Source: a virus
Length of the DNA stretch: 33,534 nt
Direction: 5' to 3' (one strand)
IMG/VR virus record: IMGVR_UViG_3300020446_000040
Span: 1 to 33,534 of that record
Positions 1 through 7,414 of this stretch are shown in pieces. Made by a program: the position numbers and the translations under genes. Every line of letters starts with the position of its first letter. Position 1 is the stretch's first letter. Under the pieces are notes generated by a model, which saw only the letters and a list, made by a program, of their open reading frames with translations, was not told the DNA's origin and searched no databases.

Positions 1-1592
1 CCACCACTACCGCCGCATATATCGCAGCAAAGATTGCGTTTGGTGATCCTAATAATCCGTGGAAAGTTCTAGTATTGGCGAATAAACAAACATTAGCACA
101 AGAATTTTTAAAAAAGATAAAAGATTTTTTAGATCAGATACCCGCATGGGTATGGGGCGTTGGTGAGGGAGACTCTTACTTATCCATTGAGGCAAAAGGG
201 CATATTAAAACCAAAGATACACAATGTGAGGTAAAAGCATTAGCAACTTCTAAAGATGCGTTAAGGGGGTATACACCCACATTTTTAATTATGGACGAAG
301 CTGCGTTTATCGATAATGGTGCTGAGGTATTTGGTGCTGCATTAACATCATTAGGTACGGGTGGTAAAGTAACTCTAATTTCCACACCTAATGGGCAAGA
401 CGCATTATATTATAAAACATACGATGGTGCAAAACAAGGTGATAATAATTTCAATATAATTGAAATGAGGTGGCATGAAGATATAAGATATAACAGAGGT
501 TTAAGGTGGTTAAGAGGGGAAGATGAGGTAATTGAATGTGAAACAGTGGGGAGAGAAACATTAAGATGGGAATATAGTGGTAAAACATACGAAACCAATA
601 GTATAGATATAGAAGATTATAGTGTAATGGTTAATGATGGATGGAAAGGTTCTTCTCCGTGGTATGAAGAAATGTGTAGAGATATGAACGGAGATAAAAA
701 ACAAATAGCACAAGAATTAGATGTATCTTTTGTTTCTTCTGGGGGTAATGTTATAGATGATGAATACATAGAATTTCAAGAACAAAACAATGTAAAAGAA
801 CCAAAATATAAGGCAGAGATGGAAAAATCAATGTGGATTTGGAAAGAGCCCGAAGAAGGACATAAATATATTATGGGTGTAGATGTATCTAGAGGTGATG
901 GTAAAGATAGTTCTACTATAGTTATTTTAGATTTTGATGGTTTAGAACAAGTGGCAGAATTCAAATATAAACTTCCACCAGATTTGTTAGCAGAAATAGT
1001 TTATAAATATGGTAATTTATATAACGCATATACTGTAGTAGATATTACAGGTGGTATGGGAGTTTCTACAGTTATGAAATTGTTAGAAATGGATTATAAA
1101 CATTTACATTATGATGATCCTAAGAGTAGAAAATTAAGTGAAAAATATGCTAAGACATTATATAAACAAGGTGATAAAGTACCTGGTTTTAATGTAGGGA
1201 GTAGTAGACTTCAAATGGTTAGTGATATGGAAGAACACATTAGAGAAAATAAAACAATAATAAGATCAGTAAGGTTAATATCAGAATTAAAAACATTTGT
1301 ATATAGAAATGGTAGACCAGATCATATGGATGGTTATCATGACGATATAATTATGGCATTAGCAATGCCAATATTTGTGGTACAAACTACTTTTAAGAAA
1401 CTAAAACAGATAGAAAACCAAACTAGGGCAATGTTAGATAGTTGGACTACTGTGAGTAATAGTAGTAATAAAATCACACCTAAACAAACACATGTAAATC
1501 CATTTTATAGTAATACCCCAACATATGAACCTAAACAAAATAATGGAAATAACGATAATGGCGAATATAATTGGTTATTTGGTATAAAGTAA
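1..1592 (+). CDS. Terminase large subunit (gp17-like), 5'-truncated by window edge
   Basis: ATP-driven DNA packaging motor and nuclease that docks on the portal. The reading frame is open to the left edge. The first codons, from base 3, read TTTAAYIAAK, which fits the end of a Walker A motif (GKTT), so the true start lies outside and the TTG at 75 is not the start. The Walker B motif LIMDEAAF is at 285-308, followed by a coupling-motif-like STPNG near 380-395. The RNase H-like nuclease follows: the first acidic site is in GVDVSRGDG (Asp codon at 882-884), a second strand is YTVVDITGG near 1035, and the terminal HDDII is at 1338-1352. The order ATPase then nuclease is that of T4 gp17. The portal gene follows after 52 bases. 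The C-terminal ~60 residues are Asn/Thr-rich and probably a flexible tail. Identification is firm. Confidence 0.96.
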   Translation, partial: TTTAAYIAAKIAFGDPNNPWKVLVLANKQTLAQEFLKKIKDFLDQIPAWVWGVGEGDSYLSIEAKGHIKTKDTQCEVKALATSKDALRGYTPTFLIMDEAAFIDNGAEVFGAALTSLGTGGKVTLISTPNGQDALYYKTYDGAKQGDNNFNIIEMRWHEDIRYNRGLRWLRGEDEVIECETVGRETLRWEYSGKTYETNSIDIEDYSVMVNDGWKGSSPWYEEMCRDMNGDKKQIAQELDVSFVSSGGNVIDDEYIEFQEQNNVKEPKYKAEMEKSMWIWKEPEEGHKYIMGVDVSRGDGKDSSTIVILDFDGLEQVAEFKYKLPPDLLAEIVYKYGNLYNAYTVVDITGGMGVSTVMKLLEMDYKHLHYDDPKSRKLSEKYAKTLYKQGDKVPGFNVGSSRLQMVSDMEEHIRENKTIIRSVRLISELKTFVYRNGRPDHMDGYHDDIIMALAMPIFVVQTTFKKLKQIENQTRAMLDSWTTVSNSSNKITPKQTHVNPFYSNTPTYEPKQNNGNNDNGEYNWLFGIK

Positions 1593-1609
1593 TATTTAGT
1601 TTTTACTAG

Positions 1610-1617
1610 ATATTTAT
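1610..1617 (+). promoter_or_regulatory. Putative late promoter motif ATATTTAT before the portal gene
   Basis: ATATTTAT lies 27 bases before the portal ATG in the run AGATATTTATTATAATAG. A near-copy, AGATATTTAATAAAATG, directly abuts the start codon (1631-1647). The same octamer occurs before several other head and tail genes in this window. It is an inferred late promoter for the gp55-like sigma factor encoded at 15741-16478. T4 late promoters read TATAAATA, so this is related but not identical. No transcription data support it. Confidence 0.45.
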
Positions 1618-1644
1618 TATAATAGTAAAAAGATATTTAATAAA

Positions 1645-3597
1645 ATGGCAAGAAAAACAGTATTTCAACAGTTAAGTGACTTATTCGGACCTGAAAGAAA
1701 ACAGGCGGAAAGTAAATCTAGATATTCTATTAATGATAAAGAGTTACTAAAAACTCAATCAAAAGAAGAATATGATTATGAGTTACTACAAAAACAACAA
1801 GACGCTTATTTAGCGAATCAATGGAAAAAAGTTGATAATGAGATATATCAACACTCAATATATTACGAAACTACGCGATTAGCATCTTATGCAGATTTTG
1901 AGGGAATGGAATTCTTTCCTGAAATTGCAGCAGCTTTAGATATATTTATGGAAGAATCTACCACACCTAATGGGGATGGTAAAATATTAAATATTTTTTC
2001 AGAAAGTAAAAGAGTTAGAAGAATATTACAAGATTTATTCTTCAATAGATTAGATATACATACTAATTTACCTATGTGGGTTAGAAACACTTGTAAATAT
2101 GGTGATAACTTCTTATACCTATCAATCGATAGTGAAAATGGGGTACAAAGTGTAAAACAATTACCTAATATTGAAATAACTCGTAAAGAGAATGATGGGT
2201 TTGGTGAAAACTCTAATTTATCAACTGAAGATAAATTTAACCCAGTTAAATTTGTTTGGGGACAAAAAGATATGGAATTTAATGCATGGCAAATAGCACA
2301 TTTTAGATTATTAGGTGACGATAGAAGATTACCTTATGGTACATCTATCTTAGAAAAAGCAAGAAGAATATGGAAACAATTATTACTTTCAGAAGATGCA
2401 ATGTTAATATATAGAGTAACAAGAGCACCAGAAAGAAGAATATTTAAAATATTTGTTGGGAACATTGATGAAAAAGATGTACCAGCATATGTTAATAAGA
2501 TTGCAGATAACTTTAAAAGAAGTCCTGTTATCGACCAACAAACTGGACAGATAGATACAAGATACAATCAAATGGCACAAGATCAAGATTATTTTGTACC
2601 AGTGAGAGATCAGAACGCACCTAGTCCAATAGATACTTTACCAGGTGCAACTAATCTATCCGAAATTGCTGATATCCAATTTTTACAAAAGAAACTGTTT
2701 ACGGCATTAAGAGTACCAAAACCATTCTTAGGTTTTGAAGAAGTGACAGGAGAAGGTAAAAACTTAGCATTACAAGATATTAGATTTTCTAGAACAATTA
2801 ATAGGGTACAACAAGCAATTATACAAGAATTAAATAAAATTGCAATTATACATCTTTATATCTTAGGTTTAGAGGATGAATTAGAAAATTTTACTTTAAC
2901 ACTTAATAACCCATCTACACAAGCGGAAATGTTAAAAATAGAACAAACTCAGTTAAAGGTTACTTTATATAAAGATGCAGTAGCGGATGCAGGTAATGGG
3001 TTTGGGGCATATTCTATGACGAGAGCAAAGAGAGATATATTAGGAATGTCCGAAGAAGAAATACGTAATGATTTAGAACAACAAAGAATGGAGAAAGCAG
3101 CTAGTGCAGAAATGGAACAAACTTCTACTGTAATTAAGAAAACAGGTATCTTTGATAGAGTTGATACATTATATGGTGACCCAATGGGTGCTGAAGGAGA
3201 ATCTGGAGGTGACGCAGCAGGAGGTGATATGGGTGGAGACACTGGTGGTGATGACTTCGGAGGTGGATCTGACTTTGGTGCAGACTTAGCTGGCGGTATG
3301 GATGATGCTGCGGCTACTGACGCAGGTGGAGAAGCGGCAGCGGCTGAAGCAAGCGCAGCAGTAGAATCAATAGACAAAAAAGAAAATTTATTATTAGAAG
3401 AAAAACAACAAAAAATTCTAAATGATAAAGTTAAAAAATATCAGAATATGTACTTTAAAAGACTTATGGAAAGTATAGATGAAGATGAAAAAGTTTTTAA
3501 TGTTGAGAATTTAGATGATGAAGTTAATACTATAAATTCTAAAATAGAAGAAATGTCTAAAGAAATTGATAGTATTATTGATAATGAAGAAAAGTAA
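1645..3597 (+). CDS. Portal protein (gp20-like)
   Basis: Forms the dodecameric ring at the head vertex through which DNA enters and leaves, and binds terminase and neck. The 650-aa protein has the T4-portal signature order: an N-terminal region with LASYADFEGMEFFPEIAAAL, then LLSEDAMLIYRVTRAPERR in the stem/wing region, then DTLPGATNLSEIADIQFLQK followed by ALRVPKPFLGFEE. These resemble the gp20 motifs (EDALVIYRI.RAPERR; DTLPGG.N...I.D..YF.KKLY.AL.VP). Unusual feature: residues ~515-575 (3187-3369) are an almost pure Gly/Asp/Ala stretch, followed by a charged coiled-coil-like tail of ~75 residues. It sits between terminase and the prohead genes, without the sheath and tube genes that separate them in T4. 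The start ATG at 1645 has an A-rich leader and no Shine-Dalgarno. Confidence 0.94.
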   Translation: MARKTVFQQLSDLFGPERKQAESKSRYSINDKELLKTQSKEEYDYELLQKQQDAYLANQWKKVDNEIYQHSIYYETTRLASYADFEGMEFFPEIAAALDIFMEESTTPNGDGKILNIFSESKRVRRILQDLFFNRLDIHTNLPMWVRNTCKYGDNFLYLSIDSENGVQSVKQLPNIEITRKENDGFGENSNLSTEDKFNPVKFVWGQKDMEFNAWQIAHFRLLGDDRRLPYGTSILEKARRIWKQLLLSEDAMLIYRVTRAPERRIFKIFVGNIDEKDVPAYVNKIADNFKRSPVIDQQTGQIDTRYNQMAQDQDYFVPVRDQNAPSPIDTLPGATNLSEIADIQFLQKKLFTALRVPKPFLGFEEVTGEGKNLALQDIRFSRTINRVQQAIIQELNKIAIIHLYILGLEDELENFTLTLNNPSTQAEMLKIEQTQLKVTLYKDAVADAGNGFGAYSMTRAKRDILGMSEEEIRNDLEQQRMEKAASAEMEQTSTVIKKTGIFDRVDTLYGDPMGAEGESGGDAAGGDMGGDTGGDDFGGGSDFGADLAGGMDDAAATDAGGEAAAAEASAAVESIDKKENLLLEEKQQKILNDKVKKYQNMYFKRLMESIDEDEKVFNVENLDDEVNTINSKIEEMSKEIDSIIDNEEK

Positions 3598-3615
3598 ACT
3601 TTTTATTAAATCTTA

Positions 3616-3628
3616 ATATTTATAAATA
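3616..3628 (+). promoter_or_regulatory. Putative late promoter motif before the 253-aa gene
   Basis: ATATTTAT at 3616-3623 runs directly into TATAAATA at 3621-3628, which is an exact match to the T4 late promoter consensus. The end of the latter is 11 bases before the ATG at 3640. If transcription started at the usual distance, the leader would be only a few bases long. Inferred from sequence only. Confidence 0.45.
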
Positions 3629-3639
3629 AACAAAAGAAT

Positions 3640-4401
3640 ATGACTAATTTTGGATACATAAAAGATACTTTTAATAATATTTTATCAGAATCAATTTTAA
3701 ATAAAAATGAAGAAGGTAAAAAATTATTCAAAAAATACGTACAAACATTAAAAGAGGATGTTAACTTAAAAAAAGAATATCTTATATATAAGAACTTAAC
3801 TACTAAAAAATTTACTTCAGAATCAGACGCTAAAGATTATATTAAGGAGAATATATCTTTATTAAAAGATAATAACCCATCAAAAGGGCTTAATAAATTA
3901 AATAAAATTTTAGGTGATAAAGAAATAGTTAAAGAAAATAAAGAAATATATTCTCATATTAATATATTACGTAATACCACTAAAACACCTACCAACATCG
4001 AGAGAATACAAGAATCAATTAATTTCTTTAAAGAAAGAATGTTAAAAGAAGAAACTAAAGTAGAATCACAATATGATGTTGCAGGTGTACCACCTTCAGT
4101 ATTAACAAAATTAGCAGTTAATAAATTTAACTCTAAATATGAAAATATTACTGAAGAAGAAAAGAAAATTATCAAAAATGTTCTTAACAGTAACGATGAA
4201 GAAAAAGAAGAAACTTATTCTTCATTAAAAAATGAATGTATAGACATTATTGATAATCGTCTAAGTGAAAATACAGATTTAGACTTAAAAGACAAACTTT
4301 TAAAAGTAAAAGATAAATTATTAAGAATGTCTTTTAATAAAGAAACTTTCCCAACAGATATTGATAGTATATATAATCTAAAAAATTCTGTAACAGAATA
4401 A
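3640..4401 (+). CDS. Unknown protein in the prohead module, possible core protein
   Basis: I do not recognise a family. The 253-aa product is highly charged, Lys/Glu/Asn-rich and mostly predicted helical, with long stretches compatible with coiled coil and no membrane segment or signal peptide. The most distinctive part is YDVAGVPPSVLTKLAVNKFN at residues ~146-165. It sits between portal and prohead protease, where T4 has genes 67 and 68 (prohead core proteins), so a scaffold-core role is plausible by position only. It has its own ATATTTAT/TATAAATA motif just upstream and ends at a strong terminator, so it closes a transcription unit. Confidence 0.75.
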   Translation: MTNFGYIKDTFNNILSESILNKNEEGKKLFKKYVQTLKEDVNLKKEYLIYKNLTTKKFTSESDAKDYIKENISLLKDNNPSKGLNKLNKILGDKEIVKENKEIYSHINILRNTTKTPTNIERIQESINFFKERMLKEETKVESQYDVAGVPPSVLTKLAVNKFNSKYENITEEEKKIIKNVLNSNDEEKEETYSSLKNECIDIIDNRLSENTDLDLKDKLLKVKDKLLRMSFNKETFPTDIDSIYNLKNSVTE

Positions 4402-4408
4402 TCTATTT

Positions 4409-4434
4409 AAACCCACTAAACAGTGGGTTTTTTT
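4409..4434 (+). terminator. Rho-independent terminator after the 253-aa gene
   Basis: Stem ACCCACT / AGTGGGT with loop AAAC, flanked by A's, then a run of seven T's. It begins 8 bases after the stop codon at 4399-4401 and separates this gene from the next, which has its own promoter. Confidence 0.9.
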
Positions 4435-4442
4435 ATGCATAG

Positions 4443-4474
4443 TTTGACATCATTGATAAAAATGATTATCTTTG
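4443..4474 (+). promoter_or_regulatory. Host-like (Bacteroidota sigma-A type) promoter
   Basis: TTTG at 4443-4446 and TATCTTTG at 4467-4474, separated by 20 bases, match the Bacteroidota primary promoter pattern TTTG / TAnnTTTG exactly. It sits directly after a terminator and 29-32 bases upstream of the next start codon. This suggests the gene at 4507 is read early and independently by host RNA polymerase. Confidence 0.75.
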
Positions 4475-4506
4475 TATTAAAATAACATAAAAGAAATTGA
4501 CTATGA

Positions 4507-4941
4507 ATGAAACGAGGAAAAGAATTAAAATTAGATTTAAACCCAAATTATAAAATAAAAGTTGGGACAGTAGATAATAAAAATCCAAAAACAATATACA
4601 TAAATCTCTCCGCTTGGGGACAATTAAAAAAATACGATATAGATTTAAACTATGAAAATGTAATTAATAAAATTAGAACTAGAATTAAACATAAAATCAA
4701 TAGTTATAATTTAAATGAATTTCATAGAGGTAAATATATCGTAGATTTAGATATGAGATCATCAGGTATAAAACCAACAAAAAGAAGTTTTATGTCTTGT
4801 GAAATAACATTATTCCAAAAAGAACCTATTCCTGTTAACAATCCTACAATAGTAAATTCTTCTACACAAATAATAGAAGATGTTATAAAAGATTGTTTAG
4901 ATACAGATACCCACTTTACTTTTTATAAAACTAAAAACTAA
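4507..4941 (+). CDS. Unknown 144-aa protein, independently transcribed insert in the head module
   Basis: No family recognised. The product is basic, with alternating short beta-type segments, and has no membrane segment or signal peptide. It is separated from the flanking head genes by a terminator upstream and a host-like promoter (4443-4474), so it is probably an accessory early gene (a 'moron'-type insert) rather than a structural gene. An ATG at 4503 in another frame, in the context ACTATG shared with the starts at 30853 and 31205, opens a 16-codon reading frame overlapping this start (ATGAATG). The long frame begins at 4507. Which ATG ribosomes use first is open. A putative late motif (4961-4968) follows for the protease gene. 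Confidence 0.75.
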   Translation: MKRGKELKLDLNPNYKIKVGTVDNKNPKTIYINLSAWGQLKKYDIDLNYENVINKIRTRIKHKINSYNLNEFHRGKYIVDLDMRSSGIKPTKRSFMSCEITLFQKEPIPVNNPTIVNSSTQIIEDVIKDCLDTDTHFTFYKTKN

Positions 4942-4960
4942 ATTTTTTTGTAATAAAGGT

Positions 4961-4968
4961 ATATTTAT
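4961..4968 (+). promoter_or_regulatory. Putative late promoter motif before the prohead protease gene
   Basis: ATATTTAT, 20 bases before the ATG at 4989, in the context GGTATATTTATATG. Same octamer as before the portal, the 253-aa gene and the 296-aa gene. Inferred role as a gp55-type late promoter. Confidence 0.45.
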
Positions 4969-4988
4969 ATGTAAAGTATATCTATATT

Positions 4989-5678
4989 ATGGAAATTTTA
5001 AAAAACAATGAGTTAAATAAAAAAGGTATCTTAGTAGAATATGATGCGGGATACATCTCTCCTAAAGATAATAGACATTTCATTAACGAAATAAATAAAC
5101 TAACTAAAGGTGGACAAATAGTCGAAGATCCTTTAGTTGTTTATGCAGTAATGCAAAAATATGATGTGGAGAATAGAAACGGTAGAGTATATCCTGAAAA
5201 AATACTTAAAAAAGAATCTGAAAACTATATGAAACTTATTGAAGAAAAAAGAGCTATGGGTGAAGCGGATCATCCAGATTCTTCAATAGTAGCTATCAGT
5301 AGAATTTCTCATAATGTGACAGAACTATGGTGGGAAGGTAATGTTCTAATGGGTAAATTAGAAATTATTATGTCACCAGGATTTGTAACACAAGGTATAA
5401 TATCATGTGAAGGTGATCAAGTAGCAAATCTTTTAAGAAAAGGTTTAAAAATAGGTGTATCATCGAGAGGTGTCGGTTCATTGAAAAAAGAAAACGGTAA
5501 AAATATTGTACAAGATGACTTTGAATTAATATGTTGGGATGTGGTAACATCACCATCAACACCGGGTTCTTGGATATATAATGAATCACCTTCTAAAGAA
5601 CAACAGATGTCTGAATCAAAAGAGAATAAAGATAAAGATTTACTTATCGATTCATTAGATAATTTTTTATCAGATTAA
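4989..5678 (+). CDS. Prohead core protease (gp21-like)
   Basis: Serine protease of the herpesvirus-assemblin type that matures the prohead by cutting scaffold and capsid proteins after assembly. The 229-aa protein shows the family landmarks: NRNGRVYP at residues 62-69, the catalytic-His region GEADHPDSS with His95, and the Ser region GVSSRGVGS with the nucleophile expected at Ser158 or Ser159. Length and motif spacing agree with T4 gp21 (His/Ser pair about 60 residues apart). The last ~30 residues are polar and charged and may be an autocleavage tail. It is followed by the scaffold and capsid genes it would process. Identification is firm; which of the two serines is catalytic is inferred. 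Confidence 0.94.
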   Translation: MEILKNNELNKKGILVEYDAGYISPKDNRHFINEINKLTKGGQIVEDPLVVYAVMQKYDVENRNGRVYPEKILKKESENYMKLIEEKRAMGEADHPDSSIVAISRISHNVTELWWEGNVLMGKLEIIMSPGFVTQGIISCEGDQVANLLRKGLKIGVSSRGVGSLKKENGKNIVQDDFELICWDVVTSPSTPGSWIYNESPSKEQQMSESKENKDKDLLIDSLDNFLSD

Positions 5679-5713
5679 TTTCACAATAAATCCACACTTT
5701 TATCATTTTTTGC

Positions 5714-5721
5714 ATATTTAT
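5714..5721 (+). promoter_or_regulatory. Putative late promoter motif upstream of the scaffold gene
   Basis: ATATTTAT in TGCATATTTATAAAAAA, 71 bases before the scaffold ATG. A hairpin (5731-5754) lies between motif and gene, so either the motif is not used or the hairpin is part of the 5' leader of the scaffold/capsid message. Confidence 0.3.
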
Positions 5722-5730
5722 AAAAAAATG

Positions 5731-5754
5731 GCACTTTATAGTGCTGCATTTTTT
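5731..5754 (+). terminator. Hairpin with T-run between protease and scaffold genes
   Basis: Stem GCACT / AGTGC with loop TTAT, followed by TGCA and then six T's. It looks like a modest rho-independent terminator that would lower read-through from the protease gene. Because a late-type motif lies just upstream, it could instead be a leader stem-loop on the scaffold transcript. The short stem and the four bases before the T-run make termination efficiency uncertain. Confidence 0.55.
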
Positions 5755-5792
5755 ATTATAATAACAAAATGTAAAAAAAACAAAAATTTACA

Positions 5793-7376
5793 ATGGCTAC
5801 AAAAAGAAAATCAATCATCGAAGAGGCTTTGTTAGAAGCAAAGTCTTTAGAGGATGCCTTAAAAGCCAATACGAAAGAAATGCTTGCTTCACATATGAAA
5901 CAAGAAATTGAGAACATCGTTGAGTCGTCTTTAAATGAGGAAGACGAAGAAGTTGAAGAAATCGATGTGGAAGGATCCGATGAAGAAATGGAAGAAATGC
6001 CAGCATTAGATGCTGGAAATGACTCAGAAGAGTCAGAATTAATGGATTTAGATATCGATCTTGACGCTTTAGCGGGAGACGATGATGAAGAAGTTGAATT
6101 AGATGTTGTTGAATTACCCGCAGAATTAGATATGGGTGATGAAGAAGAATTAGATTTAACTGGTGCATCAGACGAAGAAGTAATCGCAGTATTTAAGAAA
6201 ATGAGCGATGAAGACGAAGTTGAAGTTGTTAAAGACGCTGACGGAATCCACTTAACAGATAACGAAACCGGTGCAGAATACTACATCAAAGAAGGTGACG
6301 AACATTATGAAGAATCTTATGACAAAATGGACGAAAAGTCTGATTGTATGAAAGAGGAAGCAGGATGTGGCAAGAAATATGAAGGTCACGATCATATGGA
6401 CGAAGAAGTAATGTACGAAATCGAACTTTCTGAAGAACAACCTTATGGAGGTAATAAAGGAGACGAATCTAAAAGTCGTAGAGATTACATGGAAGAAGGT
6501 AAATATGGCGGCAATAAAGGAGACGAATCTAGAAGCCACAGAGACTATATGGAAGAAGGTGATGACATGTATGAAGGTCATTATGGTGGTAACAAAGGCG
6601 ATGAGTCTAGAAGCCACAGAGACTATATGGAAGAAGGTGATGACATGTATGAAGGAAAATATGGCGGCAATAAAGGCGATGAGTCTAGAAGTCATAGAGA
6701 TTACATGGAAGAAGGTGATGATATGTATGAAGGAAAATATGGCGGCAATAAAGGCGATGAGTCTAGAAGTCATAGAGATTACATGGAAGAAGATGAAGAA
6801 ATAGTAGATTTAGATGTTTCTGAAGGTGATGGCGCAATCGAAGAAGACAAACTTAAAAGACACCAATCAACTGGTTACCAAAGATATAGTGGTGCCAAAG
6901 CTGGGTCGGATCAAGCAAGTCCTTACGGTGGTGTATCAGAATCTAGAAAAAGAAGAACACCTAAAAATGTACAAAAAGTATCGGAATCAAAAATTATGAA
7001 GGAATACAAAGAGTTAAAATCCAAAAACGAAGAGTATAAAGGAGCACTTAAAGTATTCAAGAATAAATTAAACGAAGTTGCTTTATTCAACACAAATTTA
7101 GCATACGTAAATAGATTATTCACTGAACATTCTACAACCAAATCAGAAAAGATGGAAATCTTAAAAAGATTTGATAATGCAGAAACTATTAAGGAATCTA
7201 AATCTATCTACAAATCAGTAAAAAGTGAGTTAGATTCTAAGTCACCAATTACAGAATCTGTAGAGAATAAAGTAAATAAGACTGTTAAGTCTTCTAAATC
7301 GGATTTAAATGAATCTACTGCATATGTAGATCCACAAATAACTGCGATTAAAGATTTGATGAGAAAATTATCATAA
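5793..7376 (+). CDS. Prohead scaffolding core protein (gp22-like) with internal repeats
   Basis: Internal scaffold around which the capsid shell assembles, normally degraded by the prohead protease. The 527-aa protein is extremely acidic: residues ~45-150 are dominated by Glu/Asp. Residues 218 onward hold five tandem copies of a Tyr-Gly-Gly-Asn-Lys-Gly-Asp-Glu-Ser unit (6444-6800). The C-terminal ~130 residues form a charged helical domain with LFNTNLAYVNRLF and MEILKRFDNAETIKES, which resembles the conserved C-terminus of T4-type scaffolds. Position between protease and capsid gene supports the call. The leader is A-rich (ACAAAAATTTACA before the ATG) and has no Shine-Dalgarno. It lies 38 bases before the capsid gene with no terminator between, so the two are probably co-transcribed. 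Confidence 0.85.
   Translation: MATKRKSIIEEALLEAKSLEDALKANTKEMLASHMKQEIENIVESSLNEEDEEVEEIDVEGSDEEMEEMPALDAGNDSEESELMDLDIDLDALAGDDDEEVELDVVELPAELDMGDEEELDLTGASDEEVIAVFKKMSDEDEVEVVKDADGIHLTDNETGAEYYIKEGDEHYEESYDKMDEKSDCMKEEAGCGKKYEGHDHMDEEVMYEIELSEEQPYGGNKGDESKSRRDYMEEGKYGGNKGDESRSHRDYMEEGDDMYEGHYGGNKGDESRSHRDYMEEGDDMYEGKYGGNKGDESRSHRDYMEEGDDMYEGKYGGNKGDESRSHRDYMEEDEEIVDLDVSEGDGAIEEDKLKRHQSTGYQRYSGAKAGSDQASPYGGVSESRKRRTPKNVQKVSESKIMKEYKELKSKNEEYKGALKVFKNKLNEVALFNTNLAYVNRLFTEHSTTKSEKMEILKRFDNAETIKESKSIYKSVKSELDSKSPITESVENKVNKTVKSSKSDLNESTAYVDPQITAIKDLMRKLS
6444..6800 (+). repeat. In-frame tandem repeats within the scaffold gene
   Basis: Five units start at 6444, 6504, 6582, 6660 and 6738. The first is 60 bases, the next three are 78 bases, and the last is cut short. 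All begin with the codons for YGGNKGDES and contain DYMEE; the 78-base copies add GDDMYEG. The 78-base units are nearly identical at DNA level, especially those at 6660 and 6738, indicating recent duplication and a likely site of length variation. Unit lengths are multiples of three, so the frame is kept. Confidence 0.95.
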
Positions 7377-7414
7377 AAAAAATAACAATAACAAAACAAT
7401 AAAAAACTCAAAAA

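Noticed and set aside
75-77. TTG at 75 as start of the terminase
   Set aside because: The frame is open to the window edge and the codons before 75 already read as the end of the Walker A motif.
2949-3377. Minus-strand 142-codon open frame within the portal gene
   Set aside because: It is antisense to the Gly/Asp/Ala-rich tract, and the Ser/Pro/Ala-rich product is the expected mirror of that tract.
5815-6168. Minus-strand 117-codon frame
   Set aside because: Antisense to the Glu/Asp-rich scaffold region; its Leu/His/Pro-rich product is the mirror of that composition.
6252-6804. Open frames on both strands across the scaffold repeats
   Set aside because: The tandem repeat keeps all frames open; products are repeats of each other and the real frame is the acidic scaffold.
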